47,088 nt of DNA from Clostridiales bacterium. GTDB taxonomy: Bacteria > Bacillota > Clostridia > Saccharofermentanales > Saccharofermentanaceae. Position numbers and translations under genes: made by a program. Position 1 is the first letter of the stretch; each line of letters opens with the position of its first letter. The notes beneath the pieces were generated by a model. That model was given only the letters and a program-made list of their open reading frames with translations. It ran no database searches and was not told where the DNA came from. Positions 22,823 to 31,102 of this stretch are shown piece by piece. The stretch covers positions 1-47,088 of the forward strand of contig JAFZKB010000007.1 of assembly GCA_017551865.1 (NCBI GenBank). Direction: 5' to 3'.

Positions 22823-24607
22823 ATGAAGGAAAAGCGTTTTCCAAGAAGTAAGATCGGCTGGATCTGGGACAACATAAAAGGACTTCGCGGCATGCTGATC
22901 ATCGCCATGATCGGTACGGTTCTTTATAACTTTCTGCAGCTGACTGTCCCCTTCTTCTCCCAGCTCATCGTCGACCGTTTCCTGACAGGAGAAAATGCAG
23001 GAGCCAACTTTGATGCCCACCGGTCCGAGTTCTATACTCTGATCGCTGCCATGATCGGCATCACGCTCCTTCGAGCTCTTATCGTTTATCTCGACTGCAT
23101 GGCCTATGAGCATGTCTCCCAAAGAGCGCTCTACCGCATCCGTAACTTTCTCTTCGAGAAGATCGAACGCCAGGATATGCACTTTTATAACGAATACCGG
23201 ACCGGCGATCTCATGACCCGCCTGACCGGCGACCTCGATGCGGTACGTCACAACATCGCCTGGGTCATCCGCATGATCATCGAGTGCTTTGCACTCTTTA
23301 CCGCCGTATCGATCTACTTTTTCTCCATGAACGTCAAGCTGGCGCTCTGCATCTTAGCGCTCGCACCAGTCATCTTCGTGATCGTTTTTTGCTTCCGAAA
23401 GAAGGTCGCGCCGATGCACCAGCTGCTTCGTGAAAAACATGCACAGATGAATACCGCGGCACAGGAGAACATCTCCGGCAACCGCGTCGTCAAGGCCTTC
23501 TCCCGTGAGGATCACGAGATCGATAAGTTCGATCAGATCAACCGCGAATATGCTGAAACCAATAAGAAGACACGCCTCGTATGGGTCAAGTTCTTTCCTT
23601 TTGTCGAGACCTGCGCGAACCTTCTTCCGGTCGTGCTCCTCTGGGTCGGCGGTACACTTCTCATGCAGGATGAAATGACCATGGGTGAATATGTCGCGTT
23701 CTCCGGTCTTATGTGGGCGATCGCCAACCCGATGCGTCTTCTCGGTAATATCTTAAACGAGTTCCAGCGTTTCTCCGCAGCCGCCGATAAGGTCATGGAG
23801 ATCTACTACAGCGAGCCCTCGATCGTCGATGCTCCGGATGCGATCGACCACCCCGACCGTTTCATCGGGAAGGTCGAATTCAAAGATGTCAGCTTCAGCT
23901 ACGAAGATTCTGACCTTCCCGTTCTTTCGGGCATCAGTTTCGTCGCCAACCCCGGCGAAACGATCGCCATCATGGGCGAAACGGGATGTGGAAAGACATC
24001 TCTCATCCAGCTCATCCCGCGCTTTTATGAGCCGACGTCCGGCGAAGTTCTTGTCGATGATCTGAATGTAAATACTTTAAAGCTCAGGCAGCTTCGCACC
24101 AGCATCGGCATGGCCACCCAGGACGTGCTTCTCTACTCGGATACCATCGACGGAAACATCGCTTACGGCGACAGTAACCTCACGAAAGAAAACGTCGTGA
24201 AGTTTGCCAGATATTCCGCCGCAGACGAATTCGTCTCGAAAATGCCCGACGGGTATAACACCATCGTCGGTGAGCGCGGCGTCGGTCTTTCCGGCGGACA
24301 GAAACAGCGAATCTCACTGGCCCGAGCGCTGGCGATCCGCCCGTCGATCCTGATCCTCGATGACACGACCTCGGCCGTCGATATGGAGACCGAAAAACAG
24401 ATCCAGAAGAGTCTTTCGGAACTGGATTTCCCGTGCACGAAGATCATCATCGCGCAGAGGATCTCGACCACGAAAAAGGCTGATAAGATCCTGATCCTTC
24501 AGGACGGAAAGATCTCCGAAGAAGGCACGCATGACGAACTTATCAGAAAGAACGGCTACTATGCCGAACTCGTACGACTTCAGACAGGACAGGAGGTGAT
24601 CCAGTAA
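22823..24607 (+). CDS. Heterodimeric ABC exporter subunit A (degenerate ATP site)
   Basis: A 594-residue half-transporter: six membrane helices (about residues 20-310), then an ATPase domain with Walker A GETGCGKT (about 385-392), signature LSGGQKQR and Walker B ILILDD. The catalytic Glu is replaced by Asp514 and the H-loop His by Gln545 (AQRIS). These are the marks of the non-catalytic site in TM287/288- and BmrCD-type heterodimers. Its TAA shares one base with the ATG of the next gene. Probable substrates are drugs, lipids or peptides, not resolvable from sequence. The ribosome binding site (AAAGAGAAAG) is weak. Confidence 0.93.
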   Translation: MKEKRFPRSKIGWIWDNIKGLRGMLIIAMIGTVLYNFLQLTVPFFSQLIVDRFLTGENAGANFDAHRSEFYTLIAAMIGITLLRALIVYLDCMAYEHVSQRALYRIRNFLFEKIERQDMHFYNEYRTGDLMTRLTGDLDAVRHNIAWVIRMIIECFALFTAVSIYFFSMNVKLALCILALAPVIFVIVFCFRKKVAPMHQLLREKHAQMNTAAQENISGNRVVKAFSREDHEIDKFDQINREYAETNKKTRLVWVKFFPFVETCANLLPVVLLWVGGTLLMQDEMTMGEYVAFSGLMWAIANPMRLLGNILNEFQRFSAAADKVMEIYYSEPSIVDAPDAIDHPDRFIGKVEFKDVSFSYEDSDLPVLSGISFVANPGETIAIMGETGCGKTSLIQLIPRFYEPTSGEVLVDDLNVNTLKLRQLRTSIGMATQDVLLYSDTIDGNIAYGDSNLTKENVVKFARYSAADEFVSKMPDGYNTIVGERGVGLSGGQKQRISLARALAIRPSILILDDTTSAVDMETEKQIQKSLSELDFPCTKIIIAQRISTTKKADKILILQDGKISEEGTHDELIRKNGYYAELVRLQTGQEVIQ

Positions 24608-26421
24608 TGGCAAAAGCAAAGAAGCAGAACCCGGAAAACCAGGTTCCGCCGACATCCCGACGCAACACCTACCGTGTCGATGAGACGCTGCAGGAGCCGT
24701 TTTCCATGAAGCACCTTCTGCGCGCCTGGGTCTATATCAAAAAGTATTCTTTAAAGATGACCATCGCCCTGATCTTAAGTGCTCTCGGCGCGATGGCGGC
24801 TCTCTGCGCCCCGAAGATCACCAAGGAAGCCCTCGACGTCGTCATCCCGAACAAAGATAAGCCGATGCTCCACCGCCTTCTGCTTCTTCTGATCCTCGCC
24901 TATGCCGTGAGCATCCTCTTTTATACGATCCGGTCGCACATCATGGAGCGGATGTCCCAGGACATCGTATACGATATCCGAAAAGATCTTTTCGGGCATC
25001 TTCAGGAGCTCCCTTTCCAGTACTACGATGACCGTCCGCACGGCAAGATCCTGATCCGTGTCGTCAACTACGTCAACTCCGTATGCGACATGTTGAGCAA
25101 TGGTCTGATCAATGCGATCCTCGAGATCATCAACCTCGTGTTCATCGTCGCTTTCATGTTCACGACCGACGTCAAGCTCTCGCTCGTGGTCATCATCGGT
25201 GTCCCTGTCCTCATGGTCTTCATGTTCTGGGTCAAGACAAAACAGAGAAAAGCCTGGCAGATGGTCTCGAACAAGAACTCAAACCTGAATGCTTATCTTC
25301 AGGAGAATATCGTGGGCGCGAAGATCACCCAGATCTTCGCCAGAGAAGAAGAAAATGCCGAGATCTTCGAAGGTCTTTCGGATGACTGCCGGACGACCTG
25401 GATGGGGGCTCTGCGCTACACGAACCTCGTATGGCCGGGCATCGACAGCATCTCCGTCTTCGTACGTGGCGCCATCTTCGTCGTCGGTCTCATTCTCTTC
25501 TCACAGGGCCAGGAGACCTTAGGTGCGATCGTCGCCGTATCGAGCTATACCGCCCGCTTCTGGCAGCCGATCATGAACCTCGGCAACATTTTTAATAACT
25601 TCATCAACAACATGGCCTACCTCGAGCGTATCTTCGAGACCATCGACGAGCCGGTCGGGGTCAAGGATAAAGAAGGGGCCGTCGAAATGCCGGACATTAA
25701 AGGTGAAGTGGAGTTCCAGGATGTCTCCTTCTCCTACGAGGAAGGAAAAGAAGTCCTGCATCATGTCTCCTTTAAGGTCGCTCCCGGACAGAGCATCGCG
25801 CTCGTCGGTCCGACCGGTGCCGGAAAGAGCACGATCGTCAGCCTCATCTCCCGTTTCTACGATCTTGATTCCGGGAAGATCCTGATCGACGGTCAGGACA
25901 TCTCTGATGTGACGCTGCATTCGCTGCGCTCGCAGATGGGCATCATGCTGCAGGACAGTTTCATCTTCTCGGGAACGGTCGAGGATAATATCCGCTACGG
26001 CAAGCTCGATGCGACCGAAGAAGAGATCAAGGCGGCCAGCAGTTCGGTCTGCGCAGATACCTTCATCTCGAAGATGCCCAATGGTTATAAGACGGAGGTC
26101 AAGGAGCGCGGCTCTTCCCTGTCACAGGGACAAAAGCAGCTCATCTCTTTTGCAAGAACACTTCTTTCGGACCCGGCCCTTCTCGTCCTCGATGAAGCAA
26201 CTTCGAGTATCGATGTACAGACAGAAAGAGCGCTTCAGAAAGGTCTCGATAACATGCTGAAGGGCAGGACCTCGTTCATCATCGCGCACCGTCTTTCGAC
26301 CATTAAGAACTGCGATCAGATCATGTATATCGATCACGGCGGCATCACGGAATGCGGCACACACGATGAGCTCATGGCGAAGAAAGGCGACTACTATCAC
26401 CTCTACGTTTCCCAGATGTAA
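24607..26421 (+). CDS. Heterodimeric ABC exporter subunit B (catalytic ATP site)
   Basis: A 604-residue half-transporter. After a charged cytoplasmic N-terminus of about 45 residues come six membrane helices and an ATPase domain with Walker A GPTGAGKST, signature SLSQGQKQ, Walker B LVLDE with catalytic Glu530, and H-loop His561 (AHRLS). It supplies the intact Walker B and H-loop that subunit A lacks, and its own signature has Gln in place of Gly, as usual for such pairs. Translation is coupled through TAATG. A strong bidirectional terminator follows directly. Confidence 0.94.
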   Translation: MAKAKKQNPENQVPPTSRRNTYRVDETLQEPFSMKHLLRAWVYIKKYSLKMTIALILSALGAMAALCAPKITKEALDVVIPNKDKPMLHRLLLLLILAYAVSILFYTIRSHIMERMSQDIVYDIRKDLFGHLQELPFQYYDDRPHGKILIRVVNYVNSVCDMLSNGLINAILEIINLVFIVAFMFTTDVKLSLVVIIGVPVLMVFMFWVKTKQRKAWQMVSNKNSNLNAYLQENIVGAKITQIFAREEENAEIFEGLSDDCRTTWMGALRYTNLVWPGIDSISVFVRGAIFVVGLILFSQGQETLGAIVAVSSYTARFWQPIMNLGNIFNNFINNMAYLERIFETIDEPVGVKDKEGAVEMPDIKGEVEFQDVSFSYEEGKEVLHHVSFKVAPGQSIALVGPTGAGKSTIVSLISRFYDLDSGKILIDGQDISDVTLHSLRSQMGIMLQDSFIFSGTVEDNIRYGKLDATEEEIKAASSSVCADTFISKMPNGYKTEVKERGSSLSQGQKQLISFARTLLSDPALLVLDEATSSIDVQTERALQKGLDNMLKGRTSFIIAHRLSTIKNCDQIMYIDHGGITECGTHDELMAKKGDYYHLYVSQM

Positions 26422-26459
26422 AAAAATTAGACCGCATCTTTCAATGCGGTCTTCTTTTA
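26421..26459. terminator. Bidirectional terminator after the ABC exporter pair
   Basis: GACCGCAT (26430-26437) pairs with ATGCGGTC (26444-26451). It has TTCTTTT on the plus side and a run of T on the minus side, so it also ends the convergent three-gene operon. Confidence 0.92.
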
Positions 26460-26464
26460 TTTCT

Positions 26465-27577
26465 TTAGAATTCCGTTCCGCCCCATTCGACTACGGTGAA
26501 TCCCGATCTTTCTTTCACAGCTGGTTTTTCAAGAGCCTTTTCGGGACTTACTTCCACGGGTGCTTCCAAGCCCTTAAATACCATATATACGCGGATCTCG
26601 GTATCCGGCTTCGGATAAACATTCAATTTTGCGATCTCACTATATTCTTCCGTCGGGAAAGAGATGAGATTATAAGGATGTGCCTGAAGCTTCGGGAGCC
26701 AGTAGGAAATGAAATCATCGATCTCCGAATCATTTAATCCGCAGGAACTTAAGTACTCTTCTAAGAATGCTGCCGAATCCTCGGAAGCGACACAGGCCGC
26801 CTTAGAAAAGTCGTTCGGCACCAGCGCACTTCTTCCTTCCCAGAAGAGATAGTCATAGGTCCGATTAGATCCTTTATCGAAGATCTTCCCGTCAGAAGAA
26901 ACGGTCACGTTCCATCCGTCACCATAATCCGGATAGGAGCAGGTCATATCTCCCTGAAGGTCGAGTTTTACGGATATATCCATGGTTTCTTCCGGATATA
27001 GATAAATCACCGGCTTAGCCTCCGTAGGCACCATTTCGGTCTCCTTTGCTTTCTTTGAGACCTCAAAATCATAGACGCAGTCGACAATTCCGTCTTCTCT
27101 TACCATGGCGATCGTATAGAACCCATAATTCGCCTTCTTCGGAAGTTTGAAACTATAGCGGTAAATGACCAGATCTTCGCCCGTGAAAGTGAGATCCCCT
27201 TCTGTTTTTGCGATCGACGCTTTCTTGTTCCAGGCATAGTCTTCATTAAAATCGAAGACGTAGAGCATAAGCGGGATATCCTTTTTATCCTTCGGATCGA
27301 CTTCGTCCGGCAGTGCATTGATATCCACATAGCAATACACAATGATCTCCGACCCTTTTCCCACCAGATCGCCTTCATATTCACTGTCCATACAGAGCGT
27401 ATCTGTCCAGGCATCTTCCGATTTTTCCGGAAGCTTCATTCCGTATTTTCTGTCGGTATCTTCCGGCTTAAATGTAAAGTCCTTCTTCCGGTTCACTTTA
27501 CAGGAAGTAAGAAGCGAGCTTGCCATCAAGGCCGTAAGCACCATACTGAGCGTTCTTTTTACGGAATTACGTTTCAT
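26465..27577 (-). CDS. Lipoprotein with KPVIYLYP-type domain
   Basis: A 370-residue lipoprotein (lipobox LLTSC, Cys26). Residues 35-185 form a first beta-rich region. From about residue 195 comes the stretch KPVIYLYPEET, followed by CSYPDYGDGWNVTVSSDG and YDYLFWEG. I recognise this as a conserved domain found in many secreted clostridial proteins, function unknown. The ATG overlaps the end of the upstream gene by 11 bp, with AAGGGGGT as ribosome binding site, so translation is coupled. It is the last gene of a three-gene envelope operon ending at the shared terminator. Confidence 0.85.
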   Translation of the reverse strand: MKRNSVKRTLSMVLTALMASSLLTSCKVNRKKDFTFKPEDTDRKYGMKLPEKSEDAWTDTLCMDSEYEGDLVGKGSEIIVYCYVDINALPDEVDPKDKKDIPLMLYVFDFNEDYAWNKKASIAKTEGDLTFTGEDLVIYRYSFKLPKKANYGFYTIAMVREDGIVDCVYDFEVSKKAKETEMVPTEAKPVIYLYPEETMDISVKLDLQGDMTCSYPDYGDGWNVTVSSDGKIFDKGSNRTYDYLFWEGRSALVPNDFSKAACVASEDSAAFLEEYLSSCGLNDSEIDDFISYWLPKLQAHPYNLISFPTEEYSEIAKLNVYPKPDTEIRVYMVFKGLEAPVEVSPEKALEKPAVKERSGFTVVEWGGTEF

Positions 27578-28574
27578 TTTCGATTACCCCCTTAAGGTAA
27601 AGAAGCATATTCTCTTCGAATTTTTTCTCCATCTCCGTTCTGGCGGGATCATCCACCTTAAGCGCCTTGATGCCCTGCTCTACACAGACTCTGGCGCCTT
27701 CCGTATCATGTTGGACATAGTACTTATAGTAGGCAAGTTTTCTTCTGCCGTTACAGTCCATATCCTCCTCGATGTTATCTTTACTTGCCTCATAGAACTC
27801 TGTGGCCTTAAGTGCGTTCTTCTCACGGAAGGAATAATAGTCCATCAGGATCGCATCCTTGGCAGCTTTGAAATTCTTAAGAAGCTTATTGCTGTCCAGT
27901 TCTTCCATCTGATGGGCGCATTCCGCAAGAACCGGAAGATCGTTCAAGATCTGTGCCTTGACATGCCGAAGATTGAGATACATGAACTTTTCTGTATCTA
28001 ATGCTTTCTCGTAAGGAAGTTCGGAAAGCGGCGGAAGTTCGACCGATTCCGGTCCTACTTGCATAAATTCCTGCGCTTTCTTCACCGTATATCCTCGAAG
28101 TGTCTTCGCACCGGATTTCGATTCAATTGCGCTCTTGATGTGTAAAAGGCAATACAAACAGAAACCGACAGAAACACCGAACAGAAACATACGCAGATAG
28201 TAGTTTTCTGCACGAATCGTCAGATAGACCATAAGGATCAAAAGTGTAAGCGAAAATGGGATCATAAGAATGCCCGCGAAGGAATCTTTTTTTGTAAACT
28301 CTTCCTGCGTGAGTTTCCCATGAAGGACAAGGAAATTCGGGATCCCCGTATACTTTACCTTTCTAATAGCATAGTGTCCGTTCTTTTTCGGATCATCAGA
28401 ATAAAGAATCTTCTCTATTTTAAAGATAAGGTAATGGAAATAACGGCATTCCGCACCATGGGATACGAGATATAGGATCGAGATCGCTGAAGAAATAAAC
28501 AGCAGCACACTTATTGTGATCAAACACGCAAATATCCCAAGGAAAAAACCTATTGGTATATCCAAAGCCCCCAT
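27567..28574 (-). CDS. Membrane protein with helical cytoplasmic C-terminus
   Basis: A 335-residue protein with one hydrophobic segment at residues 10-35 and a pair near 100-145. The C-terminal 190 residues are charged and helical. The last 80 or so have a pattern of Ala and aromatic residues (RRKLAYYKYYVQHD, then ARVCVEQGIKAL) like a tetratricopeptide repeat. GGAGG lies 7-8 bases before the ATG. It starts 31 bp after the zinc-ribbon gene and overlaps the downstream lipoprotein gene by 11 bp. No known family was recognised; the context suggests a membrane assembly with its two neighbours. Confidence 0.8.
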   Translation of the reverse strand: MGALDIPIGFFLGIFACLITISVLLFISSAISILYLVSHGAECRYFHYLIFKIEKILYSDDPKKNGHYAIRKVKYTGIPNFLVLHGKLTQEEFTKKDSFAGILMIPFSLTLLILMVYLTIRAENYYLRMFLFGVSVGFCLYCLLHIKSAIESKSGAKTLRGYTVKKAQEFMQVGPESVELPPLSELPYEKALDTEKFMYLNLRHVKAQILNDLPVLAECAHQMEELDSNKLLKNFKAAKDAILMDYYSFREKNALKATEFYEASKDNIEEDMDCNGRRKLAYYKYYVQHDTEGARVCVEQGIKALKVDDPARTEMEKKFEENMLLYLKGVIENET

Positions 28575-28605
28575 GCCAATGCCTCCTTATTCCTCTACCA
28601 GAGTA

Positions 28606-29568
28606 TCACTTATGCAGATCTCCTGCATACGTGTCGTCCACCTCATCTTCCGGAACGAAAGTATAGTAGGTCGCGGTCTTCATGTTCGCCAGATCCAGGA
28701 CGGAATGCTTCTTATCCTTCAGATAGAATCCGAAATAAGGTGTCGATACCGGCTTATCCAGTGTATTCTCGCCATCGATCATGCAGGTCTTATTCTCCAT
28801 CACGAAGCAGACAAGGTTCGACATCTCATAGCCGTCTCCCCGTTTGATGGCGTCTTTGAGTTCCTCGGCCGTCATGCCGTATTCCGAGAGGTCTTCCGTG
28901 ATATAATCGAACGCCTCCTGCCCGATATAGAGCTTGTAAGTGCCTTCGTAGTAATTATTTGAAAGATCGGAAGAATCCCTATAATACTTAAATGTCTTTT
29001 TCTTTCCGAATTCCAGATAAGAATCGCTGTGGATCTCGATCCAGCCTTCTTTGACGATGTCTTTGGCGATATCTTCTGTCTTTTCCTGTTCTCTCTCTTT
29101 TCGGTTCTCCTGAACACTTTCTTTCAGGGAATCATAGCCGCCGGCCGCGAAGAAGATAACGATGACCAGCATAAGAAGTACGGAGACCACGATACCGGTG
29201 ATCGCCATACCCTTACCTTTCTCTTCTCTCTTGATCGCCATGATCAGGCCGATCAGGGAGAGGATAAATCCAAAGATCGCCGTGATGCCGCAGCACAGGA
29301 TCGATACCAGGGAAACGATCATGCCGGCCAGACACAGGAAATTCGTCTCCGGACCGTTTATATTCATGGAAGCGCCCATAGGCACTGACATCGGAACACT
29401 CTGCGGGATCGGTGCGGCAGTATATGCCGAAGGATTCGGTGCCGCCGGATTCGGTGCAGAATTATTCATTGGTGCCGGCTCCGGTGCCTTTGGAAGCGCG
29501 CCGCCGCAATCGGTGCAGTACTTCAGCCCGTCATAGTTTTCCTTACCACAATACACACACTTGATCAT
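28606..29568 (-). CDS. Zinc-ribbon membrane protein with DUF4190-like helices
   Basis: A 320-residue protein. Residues 1-25 form a zinc ribbon (CVYCGK...CTDCGG), followed by a Pro/Ala-rich linker to about residue 70. Then two or three hydrophobic helices (about 78-145) match the small Gly-rich DUF4190-type pair: a first helix, a cytosolic IKREEKGKGMAI loop and a second helix. The final 170 residues are a polar extracellular domain without a recognised motif. The zinc ribbon faces the cytoplasm. GGAGGAG precedes the ATG. It is the promoter-proximal gene of the operon with the two genes downstream. Confidence 0.85.
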   Translation of the reverse strand: MIKCVYCGKENYDGLKYCTDCGGALPKAPEPAPMNNSAPNPAAPNPSAYTAAPIPQSVPMSVPMGASMNINGPETNFLCLAGMIVSLVSILCCGITAIFGFILSLIGLIMAIKREEKGKGMAITGIVVSVLLMLVIVIFFAAGGYDSLKESVQENRKEREQEKTEDIAKDIVKEGWIEIHSDSYLEFGKKKTFKYYRDSSDLSNNYYEGTYKLYIGQEAFDYITEDLSEYGMTAEELKDAIKRGDGYEMSNLVCFVMENKTCMIDGENTLDKPVSTPYFGFYLKDKKHSVLDLANMKTATYYTFVPEDEVDDTYAGDLHK

Positions 29569-29657
29569 ATACTCATTTCTCCTCCAAATGATATATTCAT
29601 CTGTAAGATATCTTAACAGAAATTGATGTATTTTCCATTCTTTTTCAGGGAATACCG

Positions 29658-30227
29658 TTACTTCTTCGGATCGGTCTTTCGGATCGACCGGATCTTCCCA
29701 TCTTCATCAAAAACAAATTCCACGATCCATGGCATTGTGTCGATGATCTCGTAGAAGTCTTCGTATCCAAATGACCTGTCATAGTAGTTGATGATCGTAC
29801 TTAACGCGGTGCCGTGGCTTCCGATCACGATGTTTTTGCCGGAATAGTCAAGAAGGATCTCCTTTACGACAGCGATATTTCTCTCCTGCACTTCCCGAAG
29901 GCTCTCTCCGTCAGGAAGCTTATAGTCCATATCTTTCCACTGTCTTTTCGTATAATCCAGGAAATCCTCGATCCAGCCGGCCCCGACTTTCCGTTCCCGA
30001 AGATCCGGATATGTCTTTACCGGAAGACCGAGCGTATCCGCCAGATCCGACACGGTATCGACCGCACGCTTATAAGGACTCGAGAGGACAACATCGATCT
30101 TCTTATCCCGGAAGAACGAAGTGACGAGTTTTCGATCCTTCATGCCCTGCTCGGAGAGCTCCCGGGTCAGATCGTCGTGGTTATTGGTATTCGGCAAACA
30201 GTGCCTTACGAAGTAAAGAGTAGTCAT
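29658..30227 (-). CDS. Histidine phosphatase superfamily protein
   Basis: A 189-residue cytoplasmic enzyme of the phosphoglycerate mutase-like branch, which uses a phospho-His intermediate. The catalytic motif is RHC (usually RHG) with His8 at the N-terminus. The second catalytic His lies in GSHGTAL, and the acid/base region is LRERKVG. The Cys in place of Gly is unusual but occurs in the family. GGGGGAGG precedes the ATG, and a TATAAT at 30245-30250 leaves only a very short leader. The substrate (phosphosugar, phosphoprotein or a cobalamin intermediate) is unknown. Confidence 0.9.
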   Translation of the reverse strand: MTTLYFVRHCLPNTNNHDDLTRELSEQGMKDRKLVTSFFRDKKIDVVLSSPYKRAVDTVSDLADTLGLPVKTYPDLRERKVGAGWIEDFLDYTKRQWKDMDYKLPDGESLREVQERNIAVVKEILLDYSGKNIVIGSHGTALSTIINYYDRSFGYEDFYEIIDTMPWIVEFVFDEDGKIRSIRKTDPKK

Positions 30228-30480
30228 AGTATCCTCCCCCGCCTATTATACACAAGAAAAAACGGCAAAAGAAAACCCGGTTCTCACTTCCGGGTCTTCT
30301 AGGTTAGAGGGTGGTATATTATGAGTAGTGGGTCATGCTATTTCATCTCGGCAGTTTTCTTATTCCTAGTTGTCATTTCCTTCGGTGTCCTGCCCTTGTC
30401 TTTATGTCTTTATTCTATCGGCAGAAGGTAAAAACATCGTCAAAAGAAGGTAAAGAATTGATAAAGAAAATAATGAGGAG
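30228..30480. other. Intergenic stretch before repeat array A
   Basis: This holds the short leader and -10 of the histidine phosphatase gene, a minus-strand terminator at 30268-30295, and then about 180 bases with no convincing gene. A 77-codon plus-strand frame (30335-30568) runs into the array and is rejected as coding. Confidence 0.6.
30268..30295 (-). terminator. Terminator upstream of the histidine phosphatase gene
   Basis: On the minus strand ACCCGG (30290-30295) pairs with CCGGGT (30275-30280), followed by TTTCTTTT. It ends minus-strand transcripts coming through repeat array A. Confidence 0.75.
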
Positions 30481-30729
30481 TTTGCATAAGAACGTGCTAC
30501 AACGCAATCTTATAACAACAAAAGACGGGGGACTTTGCATAAGCTCACAAAAACGAATTCTCTTATAACAACAAACATGGGATTTTTTGTATAAGATCGA
30601 GCTTTTTGAGTCTCTTATAACACCAGGTATTCCCCTAATTGTTATAAGGAAAGCAAATACATTGGTCTTATACAAACGACCTTCCAAAAATGTGTTATAA
30701 GGAAAGCCAAATCACTGGTCTTATACAAA
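30481..30729. repeat. Structured repeat array A (3 direct + 2 inverted 37-bp units)
   Basis: Five 37-bp units share TTTGYATAAG-N18-CTTATAACA. Direct units are at 30481-30517, 30534-30570 and 30586-30622. Inverted units are at 30640-30676 and 30693-30729. Spacers between units are 15-17 bp, so the period is 52-53 bp. The N18 parts differ between units. Read another way, the array is ten alternating inverted half-sites with consensus near TTKKYATAAG, spaced 16-18 bp. Each unit can form an ATAAG/CTTAT stem. A second array with the same order lies at 46667-46916. There is no ORF across it: the period is not a multiple of three and stops recur. The element is not one I recognise. Confidence 0.9.
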
Positions 30730-30778
30730 AAGCAAAGAAAGGGGCTTCCCCGATCGCATAACCGGCTTGGCTACCTGC

Positions 30779-31020
30779 TTACTTCCCCCTCACATACACA
30801 GAATCGCTGGCAATATTACCTGCTTCTGCGCTCCACATGAGTGTGTATCCGTGTGTCAGCAAGAAAGTATACATCCTTTGTGAGATCTTGTTTTTCTCCA
30901 CCACGATCACTTTCGGGAGGTCTTCTTCCAGTTCTTCCAGATATTCGTCGATGATCTCCGGCATAACGATGCCATCCAGGGTAAACTGGGCCGCCCCCAC
31001 GATCACATTCTCTCTATTCC
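30779..31020 (-). pseudogene. 3' remnant of a membrane glycosyltransferase-like gene
   Basis: The minus frame encodes about 75 residues including DLPKVIVVEKNKISQRMY, then FLLTHGYTLMW and a stop at 30779. This pattern resembles the soluble C-terminal tail of PMT-type (GT39-like) membrane glycosyltransferases. The frame's formal start (31060) lies inside the terminator hairpin of the upstream lipoprotein gene, and no ribosome binding site or membrane segments are present. It is therefore a 5'-truncated fragment. It lies directly next to repeat array A, which may mark an old rearrangement. Confidence 0.45.
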
Positions 31021-31033
31021 TTCTGAAACCCCG

Positions 31034-31071
31034 CAAAAAAAGACACCGCGCAGTTTTCACGCGGCGTCTTC
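31034..31071 (-). terminator. Terminator of the first DUF5050-like lipoprotein gene
   Basis: On the minus strand AAGACGCCGCG (about 31061-31071) pairs with CGCGGTGTCTT (about 31040-31050) with one wobble, followed by TTTTT. Confidence 0.88.
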
Positions 31072-31102
31072 TGACTTGCTTTTCTTATCTTAATCCTGGT
31101 GT

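Noticed and set aside
30335..30568. 77-residue plus-strand ORF
   Set aside because: It runs from a gene-free region into two array units. The similar ORF at 46548-46754 owes its likeness to the repeat itself, and neither has a ribosome binding site.
30481..30729. CRISPR array
   Set aside because: The conserved parts are two short arms per unit, the interiors are not unique spacers between identical full-length repeats, two units are inverted, and no cas gene is present.
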